From Gynuella sunshinyii YC6258 (lineage in GTDB: Bacteria > Pseudomonadota > Gammaproteobacteria > Pseudomonadales > Natronospirillaceae): 64,000 nucleotides of DNA. The stretch lies in NCBI RefSeq assembly GCF_000940805.1, contig NZ_CP007142.1, forward strand, positions 1,154,593 through 1,218,592, given 5' to 3'. Under the pieces are notes generated by a model that saw only the letters and a program-made list of their open reading frames with translations, was not told the origin of the DNA and did no database searches. The translations under genes and the position numbers were made by a program. The number at the start of each line of letters is the position of its first letter. Position 1 is the first letter of the stretch. Positions 24,469-33,697 of the stretch are shown here, in pieces.

Positions 24469-26313
24469 TTAGTTACCCCACAAACGTTCCAGCAAGTTCC
24501 ATTTCTCTTCCTGGAAGCCTACCCATTCGCCCCAACCTGCAGTGTTGGTTCTTGGATCGTAAGCATGCTCATAAAGACCGCCAGTATCGCCTGATTCAGG
24601 GTTGATACCCCAGTAACAGGCTTGAATGCCTCTATCAATCATGTAGTCCACAGCGGCATTCTGCCATTCTCTGTCAACTCCAGGAGTGATATGGGCCCAA
24701 CGGTTCTGATCGCGGATGGCAGCGTCATTCGGCCAATCCAGGTGGCCACCAAACTCACCGACCACCAGGGCATAGCCTTGGTCTCTCAGGTAACCGAAGT
24801 GTTCTTCCCAACCTTGTCTGAGCAGTGGCGGGTTGATCACGATATTACATTTCGCATCACCGGCTGCATCCCCTTCAAGGCCTTCACACTCTGGTTGTGC
24901 CGGATCCATGAATTGTGGTTGTACCGCAACAGAAGGACCGTAGATGTGTGGTGACAGCACCAGACGTTCTTTAGGAATGTCCAGAGGATCATCTCCCATA
25001 CTGAAGAGGTTTTCGCCCCAGTTCGGGTTAAGATCCGGATCACCATTAGGAATCTGAGTACCATCAGAGGTTTTGCTGCCAATACCTTCTACGAAGATCA
25101 GGACGTTCGGGTTGACTTCGTTGATCGCGGCATAGGCGTGTTCTGCCAGCGTTTTCCACTCTGCCCAGGTGTAATCCCATGGCTCGTTGAAGATGTCGAT
25201 ACCGAGAATGTTGTTGACACCCAGTTGTTCTGAGAATCCAGCCAGTTCACGCAGGTTATCCAGCCAGAGCTCTTCGTTGTATGGGTGAATGGTAACATCA
25301 GGACCACCTGTGCCACAGGAATAGTCTTCCCGGAGGAAGTCGTAGTTATCACGGTCTTTGTCGGTAAATGGAGGGCTCGCATCAAGGCGACCGGCACGCC
25401 AGCCAACGTAGTTAGAACAGGAGTGAATATCGAGAATGACATCAAGTCCGTTTGTATCGGCCAGTTTGATAAAGTCTTCCAGCGCCTGACGGGAATTTTC
25501 GGATCTGACGGAGTAGTGGTTTTTGAAGACCGCACTCACACCTTGAGGGTCATCCGTTTTCAGTGTTTGTGGGGCAATCGGCACACGAATGGTATTAATG
25601 CCTTTGGCTTTGATTTCATCCATAGTCTGTTGGATGGTGCGGCCAGTGCCCTGGTTGTTGTTGGCCCAGAAGGTGTTACCAACATACAGTTCCATCGGTG
25701 CACCGCTTGGATTATCCGGATCGTCAGAAGGTTCATGACGTCCTTCCAGACCAAACCAGGCGCCACACTGTACGGGTTTGACTTCGCCGTCTTTGGTGAT
25801 GTTGCCGGTTTCATCGACGCGGAATACGCCATCTCCGGTAGATCCTCCGTCTCCACCATCACCGCCGTCACCGCCATCTCCACCATCACCGCCGTCACCA
25901 CCATCAGTGGTACCACACGCAGCACCGGTCACGGTTGGTGTTTCTGCGCTGCCATTGGATGTGCCTTGGAAACCGAAGGAGGCGCTTTGGCCAGGTTGGA
26001 GTGTGCCGTTCCAGGACAGGCTGGTGGCTGTGTAAGGGTTGCTGCCGGAAAGGTTGGCATTCCAGGCAAAACCGACGCGGTTTGAACCGCTGTATTGCCA
26101 ATCGACAGCCCAGCCGTTTAGAACGCTGCCGGTATCGTTGGTGATGGTGATCGTAGCCGTGAAACCAGAGTTCCACTGGTTGGCGACTTCATAGGTACAG
26201 CTCGCTTGTGCACCTTGTGAAATGGCTGCGATTGCAACACTGAGACCCAGCAGGGTACCAGCGCATTTTACATCCCTGTAAAGCGTTCTTGTTGGTTTAT
26301 TCGCTTTACTCAT
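24469..26313 (-). CDS. Secreted cellulase: CBM2, Gly-Gly-Asp linker, GH5
   Basis: 614 residues from the ATG at 26313, 8 bases after GAGGA; a TTG 15 bases upstream is the longer frame. A signal peptide covers about residues 1-37. A CBM2 cellulose-binding module (about 38-132) follows, with its terminal Cys pair and surface Trp residues. Next is a linker of seven Gly-Gly-Asp units and then a GH5 barrel (from about 165). Acid/base Glu377 is in DIFNEPW and nucleophile Glu520 in VVGEFGG. It is an endo-beta-1,4-glucanase acting outside the cell. An acidic GGD linker is unusual; Ser/Thr/Pro linkers are the norm. A LacI-type palindrome lies 123 bases upstream of the start. Confidence 0.95.
   Translation of the reverse strand: MSKANKPTRTLYRDVKCAGTLLGLSVAIAAISQGAQASCTYEVANQWNSGFTATITITNDTGSVLNGWAVDWQYSGSNRVGFAWNANLSGSNPYTATSLSWNGTLQPGQSASFGFQGTSNGSAETPTVTGAACGTTDGGDGGDGGDGGDGGDGGDGGSTGDGVFRVDETGNITKDGEVKPVQCGAWFGLEGRHEPSDDPDNPSGAPMELYVGNTFWANNNQGTGRTIQQTMDEIKAKGINTIRVPIAPQTLKTDDPQGVSAVFKNHYSVRSENSRQALEDFIKLADTNGLDVILDIHSCSNYVGWRAGRLDASPPFTDKDRDNYDFLREDYSCGTGGPDVTIHPYNEELWLDNLRELAGFSEQLGVNNILGIDIFNEPWDYTWAEWKTLAEHAYAAINEVNPNVLIFVEGIGSKTSDGTQIPNGDPDLNPNWGENLFSMGDDPLDIPKERLVLSPHIYGPSVAVQPQFMDPAQPECEGLEGDAAGDAKCNIVINPPLLRQGWEEHFGYLRDQGYALVVGEFGGHLDWPNDAAIRDQNRWAHITPGVDREWQNAAVDYMIDRGIQACYWGINPESGDTGGLYEHAYDPRTNTAGWGEWVGFQEEKWNLLERLWGN
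25847..25910. repeat. In-frame 9-base repeat encoding (Gly-Gly-Asp)n linker
   Basis: Repeated ACCGCCGTC/ACCATC-type units read on the minus strand as GGD triplets. The number of units is likely to vary between strains through slippage. Confidence 0.85.
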
Positions 26314-27005
26314 GTATGTGATCCTCAATAGTCACTAAATCACTTTGCTCGTTTACGTCTCCTTCTTTGCTACTCGAATACTGCTGGAATCGTTCCAGTG
26401 CCCTACTGCCGTTAATAAAAGGCAACTACGTTTCATGTAACCGGTTACAGAGACATCCAGGTTTTATAGAGTACTTGTAACTGTTTTTAGTTATTTTTCG
26501 TTTGCTTATTTATCCGATTGAATTTTGTGGAACATCGATAATGTTGAACCAAAAGCACTGCGATGAGTCCAGACACATCTTTTTTTGTTATTGATTATCA
26601 ATGTTGCTCACTCAAGCTTTGTTAAAAATATCAGGTTGGATATCTGTAGAAGCTAAGTGAGTTTTGAAAATTAGCCGAAAAAAAAAATATTGCCCATCCT
26701 ACTATATGGTGAAGTGTGATCTGACTGGCATAGATATGCGGTAAATCAACTGAAATTGATAAGGAGTTCAAGGATTAACACTTTGTAACAAAGTAAATAA
26801 CCTGCTGGTGGCCGACATTATATGTGATCTAACACTTATATTTTCCATCAAAGAATTTGTGACCAGGAAGATGCCTGATCCGTTGCCTGCGATAATCACC
26901 TGTTCTGATAGTTTTAGAATAATTTTAAAAGACCGACCAATGGCTCATCGTCGTTAAAACTCCATCAGGTGTCAGATAAATTGAAGGGTTGGTCAGAAAA
27001 ATAAC
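26314..27005. other. Long leader and intergenic region upstream of the cellulase
   Basis: About 690 A/T-rich bases without a supported gene. Holds the LacI-type palindrome at 26436-26449 and presumably the cellulase promoter. Confidence 0.5.
26436..26449. promoter_or_regulatory. LacI-family operator candidate for the cellulase
   Basis: TGTAACCGGTTACA is a perfect 14-base palindrome with the central CG typical of LacI-family (GntR/IdnR/CelR-like) operators. It is 123 bases upstream of the cellulase start. Repression relieved by a sugar ligand is the expected mode. Which LacI protein binds is unknown; one is encoded at 354-1439. Confidence 0.65.
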
Positions 27006-27038
27006 AGAGTACCTGACGGTATTGTGGGCAGGTACTCT
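27003..27038 (-). terminator. Terminator of the SulP transporter gene
   Basis: Perfect 10-base inverted arms AGAGTACCTG (27006-27015) and CAGGTACTCT (27029-27038) with a 13-base loop. On the minus strand they are followed by GTTATTTTTC, a short T tract. Confidence 0.8.
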
Positions 27039-27047
27039 GGTACGAAT

Positions 27048-28778
27048 TTAAGAGTTGATCTGATTGAGTTCGGTGAGTGCATCCTGCAGGGTGGAAAAAT
27101 AGCGACTGGTTCCCTCAATGGGTTTCACTTTTGCCCTTGCCAGGGTTTTTAGCGGTTGAAACTGAAAATCAGCAAACCAGACACAACCCTGATCTCGCCT
27201 GAATTTTTCGATCAGTTTATTCATGGCAGAAACCCCGCCGGCATCCAGAATCGGAACGCCATCGAGATAAATGATAATGCCTCTGGCATTTTCTGACAGT
27301 AAGGCCAGCTCCCCGAAGATACGTTCGGCCGGGGCAAAAAACAGCGGGCCGTTGATTTTATACACCCTCCAGCCTTCTGGCAGTGGATCATTGATCAGGC
27401 GCTTGTTATCGGTAATCTCCGTGACTTTGGTCATGTCGGCGATTTCTTTCATGAACAACAAGGCTGCCAGCAATATCCCGGTGGTAATGGCAATGACCAT
27501 ATCGAACATCACGGTCAGTGAAAAACAGGTCAGAAAAACCCAGATATCGCTGCGAGTGGCAGTCTTGATCAGATGTTTGGATTTGTGCGCCTCGCTCATG
27601 TTCCAGGCAACCATGACCAGCAGGGCAGCCATGGCAGGCATCGGCAGATAGGCCAGCATGGGCGCCAGTGATACCAAACCCAGCAGTACCACGATGGCAT
27701 GAAGCATGGCTGACACCGGTGATGTGGAGCCGGCCCTGACATTGGCGGCCGAACGGGCGATGGCGGCGGTAGCCGTAATGCCCCCAAAGAAAGGGGCTAT
27801 GATGTTACCGATGCCCTGGCCGAGTAATTCGCTGTTGGCGCTGTGGCGTCGTCCTGTCATGCCATCCAGTACCACTGCACACAACAGGGATTCAATCGCG
27901 CCCAGCATGGCAATGGCGAATGCTGACGGTAGCAATTCAATAATCCGGGCAAAACTGAGACCGCTGCTGTGACCCTCTGCTCCAGCCTGTAACCAGGGCC
28001 ACTCAAATGTGGGTAAATAGGGTGGAATGCCAAAACCGGTATCACCATTGGGAAGCAGATAACTGAACCGGGAGCCGATGGTGTCTACTTCCAGTTGGTA
28101 ATGATTCAGTGCCAGCGCAAACAGGCTGCTGAGAATAGCTGCTGGCAAATGGGCGGGTATGGCAATTTTCAGTCGCGGCCAGAGAATCATGGTGACCAGG
28201 GTCAAGGACGCAACCAGCAGACTGGGCCAGTGGGTGGTTGGCAGTGCCTGAGCCAGGGTGACCACTTTTTCCAGATAGTGTTCAGGCATTGGGCCGGTGG
28301 TCAGGCCGAAAAAATCCTTTAATTGCAGCGTGGCGATGGAGACGGCAATGCCGCCGGTAAACCCAAGGGTGACGGATTCAGGGATGTATTCGATAAACCG
28401 CCCGAGGCGCATGTACGCCATGATCAGCAGCAGTACCCCCGACATTACCGATGCCATCAATAATCCAGAGAGTCCCTGGCTGTGGGCAATCGGTGCCAGA
28501 ATCACCACAAATGCGGCCGTTGGCCCGGAAATGCTGAAACGCGAACCTCCAGTCAAGGCAATAATAAAGCCGGCAATAATCGCCGTATATAAACCGTGTT
28601 GTGGCGGTACACCACTGGCGATGGCCAGCGCCATTGACAGCGGAATGGCAATGATACCGACCGTAATGCCGGCCAGCGTATCTTTGATCAATCGTTGGGA
28701 AGAGTACTTTTCGGTGATGCAGGCATCTCTGAATGCATGAGCAACCCGCAAGGAAAACAAATGAGCTCTATGGGGCAT
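27048..28778 (-). CDS. dauA: SulP-family anion/dicarboxylate transporter, DauA-like
   Basis: 576 residues. The N-terminal transport domain has about a dozen hydrophobic segments with the SulP hallmarks TLAGITVGIIAIPLSMALAI and GGSRFSISGPTAAFVVIL. GAIESLLCAVVLDGMTG and ATAAIARSAANVRAG match E. coli DauA almost residue for residue. The C-terminal STAS domain (from about 450) has IIIYLDGVPILDAGGVSAM. DauA imports succinate and other C4-dicarboxylates aerobically at acid pH. Substrate here is inferred from that similarity; sulfate or bicarbonate remain possible in this family. It forms a single-gene unit with its own terminator. Confidence 0.9.
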   Translation of the reverse strand: MPHRAHLFSLRVAHAFRDACITEKYSSQRLIKDTLAGITVGIIAIPLSMALAIASGVPPQHGLYTAIIAGFIIALTGGSRFSISGPTAAFVVILAPIAHSQGLSGLLMASVMSGVLLLIMAYMRLGRFIEYIPESVTLGFTGGIAVSIATLQLKDFFGLTTGPMPEHYLEKVVTLAQALPTTHWPSLLVASLTLVTMILWPRLKIAIPAHLPAAILSSLFALALNHYQLEVDTIGSRFSYLLPNGDTGFGIPPYLPTFEWPWLQAGAEGHSSGLSFARIIELLPSAFAIAMLGAIESLLCAVVLDGMTGRRHSANSELLGQGIGNIIAPFFGGITATAAIARSAANVRAGSTSPVSAMLHAIVVLLGLVSLAPMLAYLPMPAMAALLVMVAWNMSEAHKSKHLIKTATRSDIWVFLTCFSLTVMFDMVIAITTGILLAALLFMKEIADMTKVTEITDNKRLINDPLPEGWRVYKINGPLFFAPAERIFGELALLSENARGIIIYLDGVPILDAGGVSAMNKLIEKFRRDQGCVWFADFQFQPLKTLARAKVKPIEGTSRYFSTLQDALTELNQINS

Positions 28779-29042
28779 GGATACATCGTAGTCCAGTCTA
28801 CTGGTGAACAGCGGAGAGCAATAATTATAGTCCGATTATAGTGTATGGCAATCGGGTGGGTAGAAAGTGATAGTAATTTTTATAGATGATTTTGGGTCTG
28901 TAATGGGCTGTTTTGTCATCTCGTCCAACATCAGGATAAAGATCTTATATGCACCATACTAACAAATTGAGGAACCGGGCATCGGGGCACAAGGCCTCGA
29001 CTCTCCCGATCCTGTTTCGCGACAGAGAGATCGCGATATTTG

Positions 29043-31118
29043 TCAGGCCGCCGGCATTTTGAAAAATGCCATCAGTTGCCGCAGATACTGAGATTGCCCG
29101 CTCATTTCTTCTGCAGCAGCAGCGAGCTCTTCTGAAGCGCTGGCGTTTTCCTCAGTGATTCTGCTCAACTGCTCCATAGTAATGTTGATCTGTCTGGCAC
29201 CGGTGGCCTGCTGCGATGAGGCGACTGAAACATCACGGACCAGTTCTGAGGTTTGTCGTATGGTGGGAATAATGTCCTCGAACAATTTACCGGCCATCTC
29301 TGACAGGTCCACGCTGCTCTGTGCGGCATCGCCGATTTCCTGAGCGGCGGCCTGACTTTGTTCCGCCAGTCGACGAACTTCGCCTGCCACTACGGCAAAA
29401 CCCCGGCCATGGTTTCCGGCTCTGGCAGCCTCAATGGTGGCATTCAGTGCCAGCAGGTTGGTCTGATAGGCGATGACATCGATCAGGCTGACTTTTTCAG
29501 CAATACCGCGCATGGCGGTAATGGTTTGTTGGACGGCCTGACCACCTTTTTCCGCCTCTTTCATGAGCCGGTCGGTAATATCGTTGGTGGTTTTGGCGTT
29601 ACTGGCATTCTGTTCAATGGAGGCAGATATCTGTTCCACCGAGGCAGAGGTTTCTTCAACACTGGACGCCTGTTCGGAGGCTGAGGTACTGAGACTTTGA
29701 GAGGTGGAATTGATGGAGACTGACGCATTGTTCAGAGCATCGGCGGAGCTGCGGACCTCCTGTATGGTCTGAGCCAGCTGGCTGATAGTGGCGTTGATGG
29801 CGTTACGCAGATCCAACAGGCGACCATGGAAACGACTGGCGTTAAGGTTCTGGGTCAGATCTCCTTTTTCAATGGCCTGCATGGTTCGGGTGATTTCGTT
29901 GATAGGCTGGGTGAAGGCCTCCATGACGCCATTCAGCCCTTCCACGATATGCCGAAAATCACCATGATGGATTTTCAGATCAGCCCGTACATCCAGTTCC
30001 CCGGCGACCGCAGCATTCACCAGACGATTGGTATCCTCGATCAACGCCTTGATATTGGTTCTCACCTGTTCGATCGTGGTATTGATAAAGACTTTCTTGC
30101 CGGGGAATTTTTCCAATACTGCATCCATGTTACCGGCACCGAAGGCTTCGATACACGTCATCGCCTTACGCTGGTCGATGATATGACCCTGAACCATTTT
30201 GTTGAGACCTTCGGCCATGGTTTTGTAAGCGCCACCAAATTTGGAGGCATTGATGGTCACATCGATACTGCCTTTATCATGCTCACGGGACATGTGGTTC
30301 ATTTCACTGATCAACAACTTGATTTTATCACTGACCACTTTTAGCGCCGCCAGCAGACTGTCGTGATCGTTGTCTTTGAGCTGGATAGACATATCCAGTT
30401 CACCTTCGGCGATCCGACGGGTAATTTCCGCAGCATAACGAGGTTCTCCGCCCAACTCTTTCAGTATTCCCTTGGTAATACGGAGGGCCAGAATCACTGC
30501 AATAGTCACTGCAATCAGACCTGCGGCAGAGATCAGCGTGAGTGCCCGGATATAAGCTGTTCCAGCTGCTTTGTCTTCCTGCAGAATGCGTTCTGTCAGA
30601 ACGTTGCCGATTTCGTCGATCACCTCTCTCATGGTGTTGAATTCCTGGTCTACCTGACCAAGACTTTGTTTGATCAGCACCTGGCGGGTAAAGTTGTCAG
30701 AACTCGCGGCGAGTTGATCGACCAGGTTGCTGGAAGTTTCAGACCATTGCGATTGGTATTGGCGATATTTTGCGACCAGTTCGTTGGAGCGCTCGCTGGT
30801 AACCAGGTTGGCATACTTTTCCACCCGGTCATGGGCTTGTTGGATATTTTCGCTGTGGGCAGTCTGCTGCGCCAGAAAGTCTTCGCTGCCGGCTGGCAGA
30901 ACCAGCATGCTGCGCTCCGCAACCAGCGCCTGTTGGAGATCCCTGTCGGCGTTGAGCAAAAAACCCTGGGCGGGTGTATAAGTATTGACAACCCTGGACA
31001 CCTGACTATTGAAATGCCACATTTCCAGAATGCCAAATCCGGCGATGATGACCATACCAAGAGTCAGTACGCCAAAACCGATACCTAGTCGTGTACCTAA
31101 TCGAAGGTTATTGAACAT
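29043..31118 (-). CDS. Methyl-accepting chemotaxis protein, membrane type
   Basis: 691 residues. TM1 at about 10-33 ([20 protein letters not shown]), a periplasmic four-helix-bundle sensor and TM2 at about 190-210 ([18 protein letters not shown]). HAMP-like repeats follow from about 215 to 430, then the cytoplasmic signalling helix pair with the conserved tip [18 protein letters not shown] and [16 protein letters not shown]. It relays ligand binding to CheA/CheW. The long stack of HAMP-like helices between TM2 and the tip resembles receptors with poly-HAMP linkers. There is no C-terminal CheR/CheB pentapeptide. The ligand is unknown. Confidence 0.93.
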   Translation of the reverse strand: MFNNLRLGTRLGIGFGVLTLGMVIIAGFGILEMWHFNSQVSRVVNTYTPAQGFLLNADRDLQQALVAERSMLVLPAGSEDFLAQQTAHSENIQQAHDRVEKYANLVTSERSNELVAKYRQYQSQWSETSSNLVDQLAASSDNFTRQVLIKQSLGQVDQEFNTMREVIDEIGNVLTERILQEDKAAGTAYIRALTLISAAGLIAVTIAVILALRITKGILKELGGEPRYAAEITRRIAEGELDMSIQLKDNDHDSLLAALKVVSDKIKLLISEMNHMSREHDKGSIDVTINASKFGGAYKTMAEGLNKMVQGHIIDQRKAMTCIEAFGAGNMDAVLEKFPGKKVFINTTIEQVRTNIKALIEDTNRLVNAAVAGELDVRADLKIHHGDFRHIVEGLNGVMEAFTQPINEITRTMQAIEKGDLTQNLNASRFHGRLLDLRNAINATISQLAQTIQEVRSSADALNNASVSINSTSQSLSTSASEQASSVEETSASVEQISASIEQNASNAKTTNDITDRLMKEAEKGGQAVQQTITAMRGIAEKVSLIDVIAYQTNLLALNATIEAARAGNHGRGFAVVAGEVRRLAEQSQAAAQEIGDAAQSSVDLSEMAGKLFEDIIPTIRQTSELVRDVSVASSQQATGARQINITMEQLSRITEENASASEELAAAAEEMSGQSQYLRQLMAFFKMPAA

Positions 31119-31350
31119 AACTGAAATCCTGCATCTTACACACTTGTGAAGTACATGCGCCGCTGTGTCTCAACCAACTGCATAATGATGAAGGATACCG
31201 GCGTAACCGTACCGATTTTTTCAGTATAGACAGATTATCGATTTAGCAAGTGCAATCGCTGCAAATACGGTTCAGATAGTTATCGGGAAGAGACTGTTTT
31301 TCAGTCGGAGTATTCGACACAATAACGCCGTTGTTACCCGGAGAACCAAA

Positions 31351-31908
31351 ATGACTGTAAAGCGTATCGGCAACTGGCAGTGTCTGAGTCAGGAAACCCG
31401 TTATGAAAATCCCTGGATAGAGGTCTCTCATCAGACTGTCATCACGCCAGGGGGTGGTACTGGCATATATGGCGTGGTGCATTTCAAAAATCGCGCGGTC
31501 GGTGTCATCCCGATTGATGACGGCGGCAATACCTGGCTGGTCCGGCAGACCCGCTATCCCTTGGAGCAGGCCACTTGGGAAATACCCGAGGGCGGCGCAC
31601 CGCTGGACGAAGATATGCTTGAGGCTGCGAAGCGCGAACTGGAAGAAGAAGTTGGGCTACGTGCCTCCGACTGGCAGGAATTACTGGAAATACACACCTC
31701 CAACTCAGTGACCGATGAGTACGGTAAAGTTTTCGTCGCAACTAATTTATCGCCGGGCCGACAACAACTGGAAGAGTGTGAAGACATCGAAGTGTATAAA
31801 CTGCCGTTGCAACAAGCGATTGAAATGGCCATGGATGGGAGAATTACCGATTCCCTGTCAATTGCCGGCCTGCTCAAACTGGCGGTTTTGCAACAACATT
31901 CCCGATGA
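31351..31908 (+). CDS. Nudix hydrolase, ADP-ribose pyrophosphatase type
   Basis: 185 residues. The Nudix box is complete at residues 81-103: Gly81, Glu87, then REL at 95-97 and EEVGL at 99-103. The N-terminus (ENPWIEVSHQTVITPGG) and the box flanks fit the ADP-ribose/nucleoside-diphosphate-sugar pyrophosphatases. It would hydrolyse ADP-ribose or a related compound to AMP and a sugar phosphate. CGGAG lies about 8 bases upstream of the ATG. It stands alone, divergent from the chemoreceptor. Confidence 0.9.
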   Translation: MTVKRIGNWQCLSQETRYENPWIEVSHQTVITPGGGTGIYGVVHFKNRAVGVIPIDDGGNTWLVRQTRYPLEQATWEIPEGGAPLDEDMLEAAKRELEEEVGLRASDWQELLEIHTSNSVTDEYGKVFVATNLSPGRQQLEECEDIEVYKLPLQQAIEMAMDGRITDSLSIAGLLKLAVLQQHSR

Positions 31909-31988
31909 ATCTTAAACGACTCTATGAGCTTTGATGAAATTTACGAGGCATATGGGAAAGTTCCAAGATTTTTTTTGGAATAAATACT

Positions 31989-32531
31989 ATGGCACCCAGG
32001 GATTTAATTATTATGATTGAAGACTTTAAATGCTGGTTGAACGAGCTGGGAACTAAAGCTATAGAAAGAAAAAATACTCAGTTAAAAAATACAAAACGTC
32101 AGCCTTGGAAAAATAAAACAAAGAATCAGGATATTAAGAAAATATTTACCGATAATGGAAGACTAATTGAAGGTATAAAGCCAAGATCTAGCAATGACAG
32201 AAAAGCCAGAGAGTGGTTGTATGACCTAATTTGGCGGGAATATGATTCAGAAAATAATTTTATTGGCGTTTGTCTTGCAATGGAAATTGAACTCTCTGAT
32301 ATGAAATTCAGTGGTCTTATCTACGATTATAATAAGTTACTTCAGTCAGACTCAAAGTATAAGGTTTTTGTTTTTCAGCAGAAAGAAGAAGTTGCCTCGG
32401 ATAAGATATTCCATAAATTAGAGCTATGTACAAAAAAGTATAAAAGTCGCGTTGAATCTGAATTTCTCTTAAGTTGTTGGTGTTGGAATACGGGTACTTT
32501 TAAATTTAAACAAATTGAGGTTAAGCCGTAG
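31989..32531 (+). CDS. AT-rich orphan, possible PD-(D/E)XK-type fold
   Basis: 180 residues (168 if started at the ATG at 32013, which has a better AGGGA site). The gene is much richer in A and T than its neighbours and very rich in Lys and Asn, a sign of transfer. WLYDLIWREYDSENNFIGVC and LAMEIELSDMKF, followed by YDYNKLLQSDSKYKVFVF, follow the layout seen in small PD-(D/E)XK-like hypothetical proteins: Asp, Glu-x-Glu, then a DxxKLL helix and a Lys-rich strand. That is pattern resemblance only. No partner toxin, methylase or recombinase is nearby. Confidence 0.6.
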   Translation: MAPRDLIIMIEDFKCWLNELGTKAIERKNTQLKNTKRQPWKNKTKNQDIKKIFTDNGRLIEGIKPRSSNDRKAREWLYDLIWREYDSENNFIGVCLAMEIELSDMKFSGLIYDYNKLLQSDSKYKVFVFQQKEEVASDKIFHKLELCTKKYKSRVESEFLLSCWCWNTGTFKFKQIEVKP

Positions 32532-32559
32532 ACTCGTATAACACTTCAGTTACTATGTC

Positions 32560-32578
32560 TCCTCCTGCCTCAGGAGGA
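32560..32578 (+). promoter_or_regulatory. Hairpin containing an SD/anti-SD pair
   Basis: TCCTCCTG, loop CCT, CAGGAGGA: an 8-base perfect stem in which AGGAGG is sequestered. A GTG follows 7 bases later (32584) and opens a signal-like start, MKYLFILFVGVEWG, that runs into the transposase relic after about 11 codons. It may be the broken front of a small exported-protein gene. Confidence 0.35.
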
Positions 32579-32614
32579 TAGGTGTGAAATATCTATTTAT
32601 TCTTTTTGTAGGTG

Positions 32615-32828
32615 TTGAATGGGGTTATCCGTGGCGTCAAAGTCCATGTACACGGTTATCATGCAAAACATGATCGATGGCCGTTGTGAGCCCCAACCGT
32701 TTATCGAGCTCTCTGAGCAATAACATGCCGCCATCGGAAGAGATTTCACCACCGTCAAAATTCACTTCAACCTTACGGCGTTTGACGGGTGGAAATAAGA
32801 AGGAAGCCCGGTAGCATTCTGTCATCAC
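32615..32828 (-). pseudogene. IS1380-like transposase remnant with internal deletion
   Basis: From 32828 the frame reads VKRRKVEVNFDGGEISSDGG and MLLLRELDKRLGL, the conserved N-terminus of IS1380-family transposases. After about 62 codons it runs to a stop. A +/-1 shift just before that stop restores DFDATDNPI, the first catalytic-Asp motif of the family. The relic therefore joins the N-terminus to the catalytic region over a deletion, and nothing beyond is left. It cannot be functional. Its terminal sequence recurs at 33560-33690. Confidence 0.85.
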
Positions 32829-32915
32829 GGAGCCGCTCTTGTTTTGTGTGCTAGCGCCTATAAAATAAGGCTAAAGTGGTTCCGTGGTCCAGTTTTGGTG
32901 AAATATTCGGGTTAA
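32800..32915. repeat. IS-end relic, copy A
   Basis: Contains GGAAGCCCGGTAGCATTCTG, a later TAAAATAAGG and CAGTTTTGGTGAAATATTCG. The same order of blocks recurs in copy B at 33560-33690. It lies just upstream of the transposase relic, so it is the element terminus. Confidence 0.65.
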
Positions 32916-32950
32916 GAGAGTGACACCTTTATTGCTATAGGTAATGATTC

Positions 32951-33346
32951 ATGAATAATTTAGTTCGAGAGCTGCTGGATAAAATAGAGTCTGTGCCGGA
33001 CTTTATGGGCTTTAAGCTTAGCGATATAAATGATACTAACGGTTTTGGTGACAACGCGTTGCATTGTGTTTGCGTATGGGGAGATATTGAGGCTGTGAAG
33101 TTGCTTGTAGAGAACGGTATCGACATAGAGCAACAGGGGGAAGGTGGGTTTACACCTTTAAAAGTGGCTGACGAATTCGAGCACGAAGAGATAGTGAAAT
33201 ACCTGATATCTAAGGGTGCCAACACAGAGGCTCTAAATGCAAATTTTCAATATGACCCAGAACTAAGTGCCAGGCATATAGAACGCCTTCGGGATATTAT
33301 TGAAGATTTAGAACAAGGAATCGATTCTGAGTGCGGTAAAAAATAG
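32951..33346 (+). CDS. Ankyrin-repeat protein
   Basis: 131 residues with two clear ankyrin repeats: GDNALHCVCVWGDIEAVKLL with VENGIDIEQQ, and GGFTPLKVADEFEHEEIVKY with LISKGANTEA. The C-terminal 30 residues are helical and charged. Short ankyrin proteins act as binding scaffolds; the partner is unknown. The gene is flanked by two relics of the same insertion sequence, in the same orientation, and may have been carried in with them. No signal peptide. Confidence 0.88.
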   Translation: MNNLVRELLDKIESVPDFMGFKLSDINDTNGFGDNALHCVCVWGDIEAVKLLVENGIDIEQQGEGGFTPLKVADEFEHEEIVKYLISKGANTEALNANFQYDPELSARHIERLRDIIEDLEQGIDSECGKK

Positions 33347-33384
33347 TGAACAGTAAAAATCCTTACAAGACACCTGCCGCAAAT

Positions 33385-33555
33385 TTAATCCCTTAAATAT
33401 AAATCATCTGTCAATCTCACTGTCGATGATATTTTTATCATTGCAAATGAGTTCTCCAAAGTTTGCAATTGGTTCAATCCTTTAGCCGTCGCTACAGCAT
33501 TCATCTTTGCCAATGACAAGCAATACCCTGTGCAATTTCGACGTGGCAGTGTTTA
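33385..33555 (+). pseudogene. Short broken ORF, possibly transposon-derived
   Basis: A frame without start reads SVNLTVDDIFIIANEFSKV, then FNPLAVATAFIFANDKQYPV and ends FRRGSV-stop, directly before copy B of the IS-end relic. It resembles the end or front of a degraded gene, perhaps a transposase or a small membrane-free enzyme. I cannot name the family. Confidence 0.35.
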
Positions 33556-33559
33556 GCGG

Positions 33560-33690
33560 ATGCCAAGAAGATGGAAGTCTGGTAGCATTCTGGCATCGCA
33601 CTTCTGTTTTTTCTTTGTGCGTCAGAGTCTGTTAAATAAGGAGCTGACTCAGTTCCATAATTCAGTTTTGTGAAATATTGAATGAGGAGT
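33560..33690. repeat. IS-end relic, copy B
   Basis: GGAAGTCTGGTAGCATTCTG, then TTAAATAAGG and CAGTTTTGTGAAATATTG, the same blocks in the same order and orientation as copy A (32800-32915). It abuts the start of the MOSC gene, so the leader of that gene is built from the relic. Confidence 0.6.
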
Positions 33691-33697
33691 ATTGTTA

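Noticed and set aside
25847-25910. Short direct repeats that could suggest a CRISPR array
   Set aside because: They are contiguous 9-base coding units of the Gly-Gly-Asp linker, with no spacers.
25285-26085. 266-codon plus-strand frame opposite the cellulase
   Set aside because: Arises from the codon bias and the repeated linker of the real gene.
30363-31088. 241-codon plus-strand frame opposite the chemoreceptor
   Set aside because: Mirror of the MCP coding sequence with no recognisable motifs.
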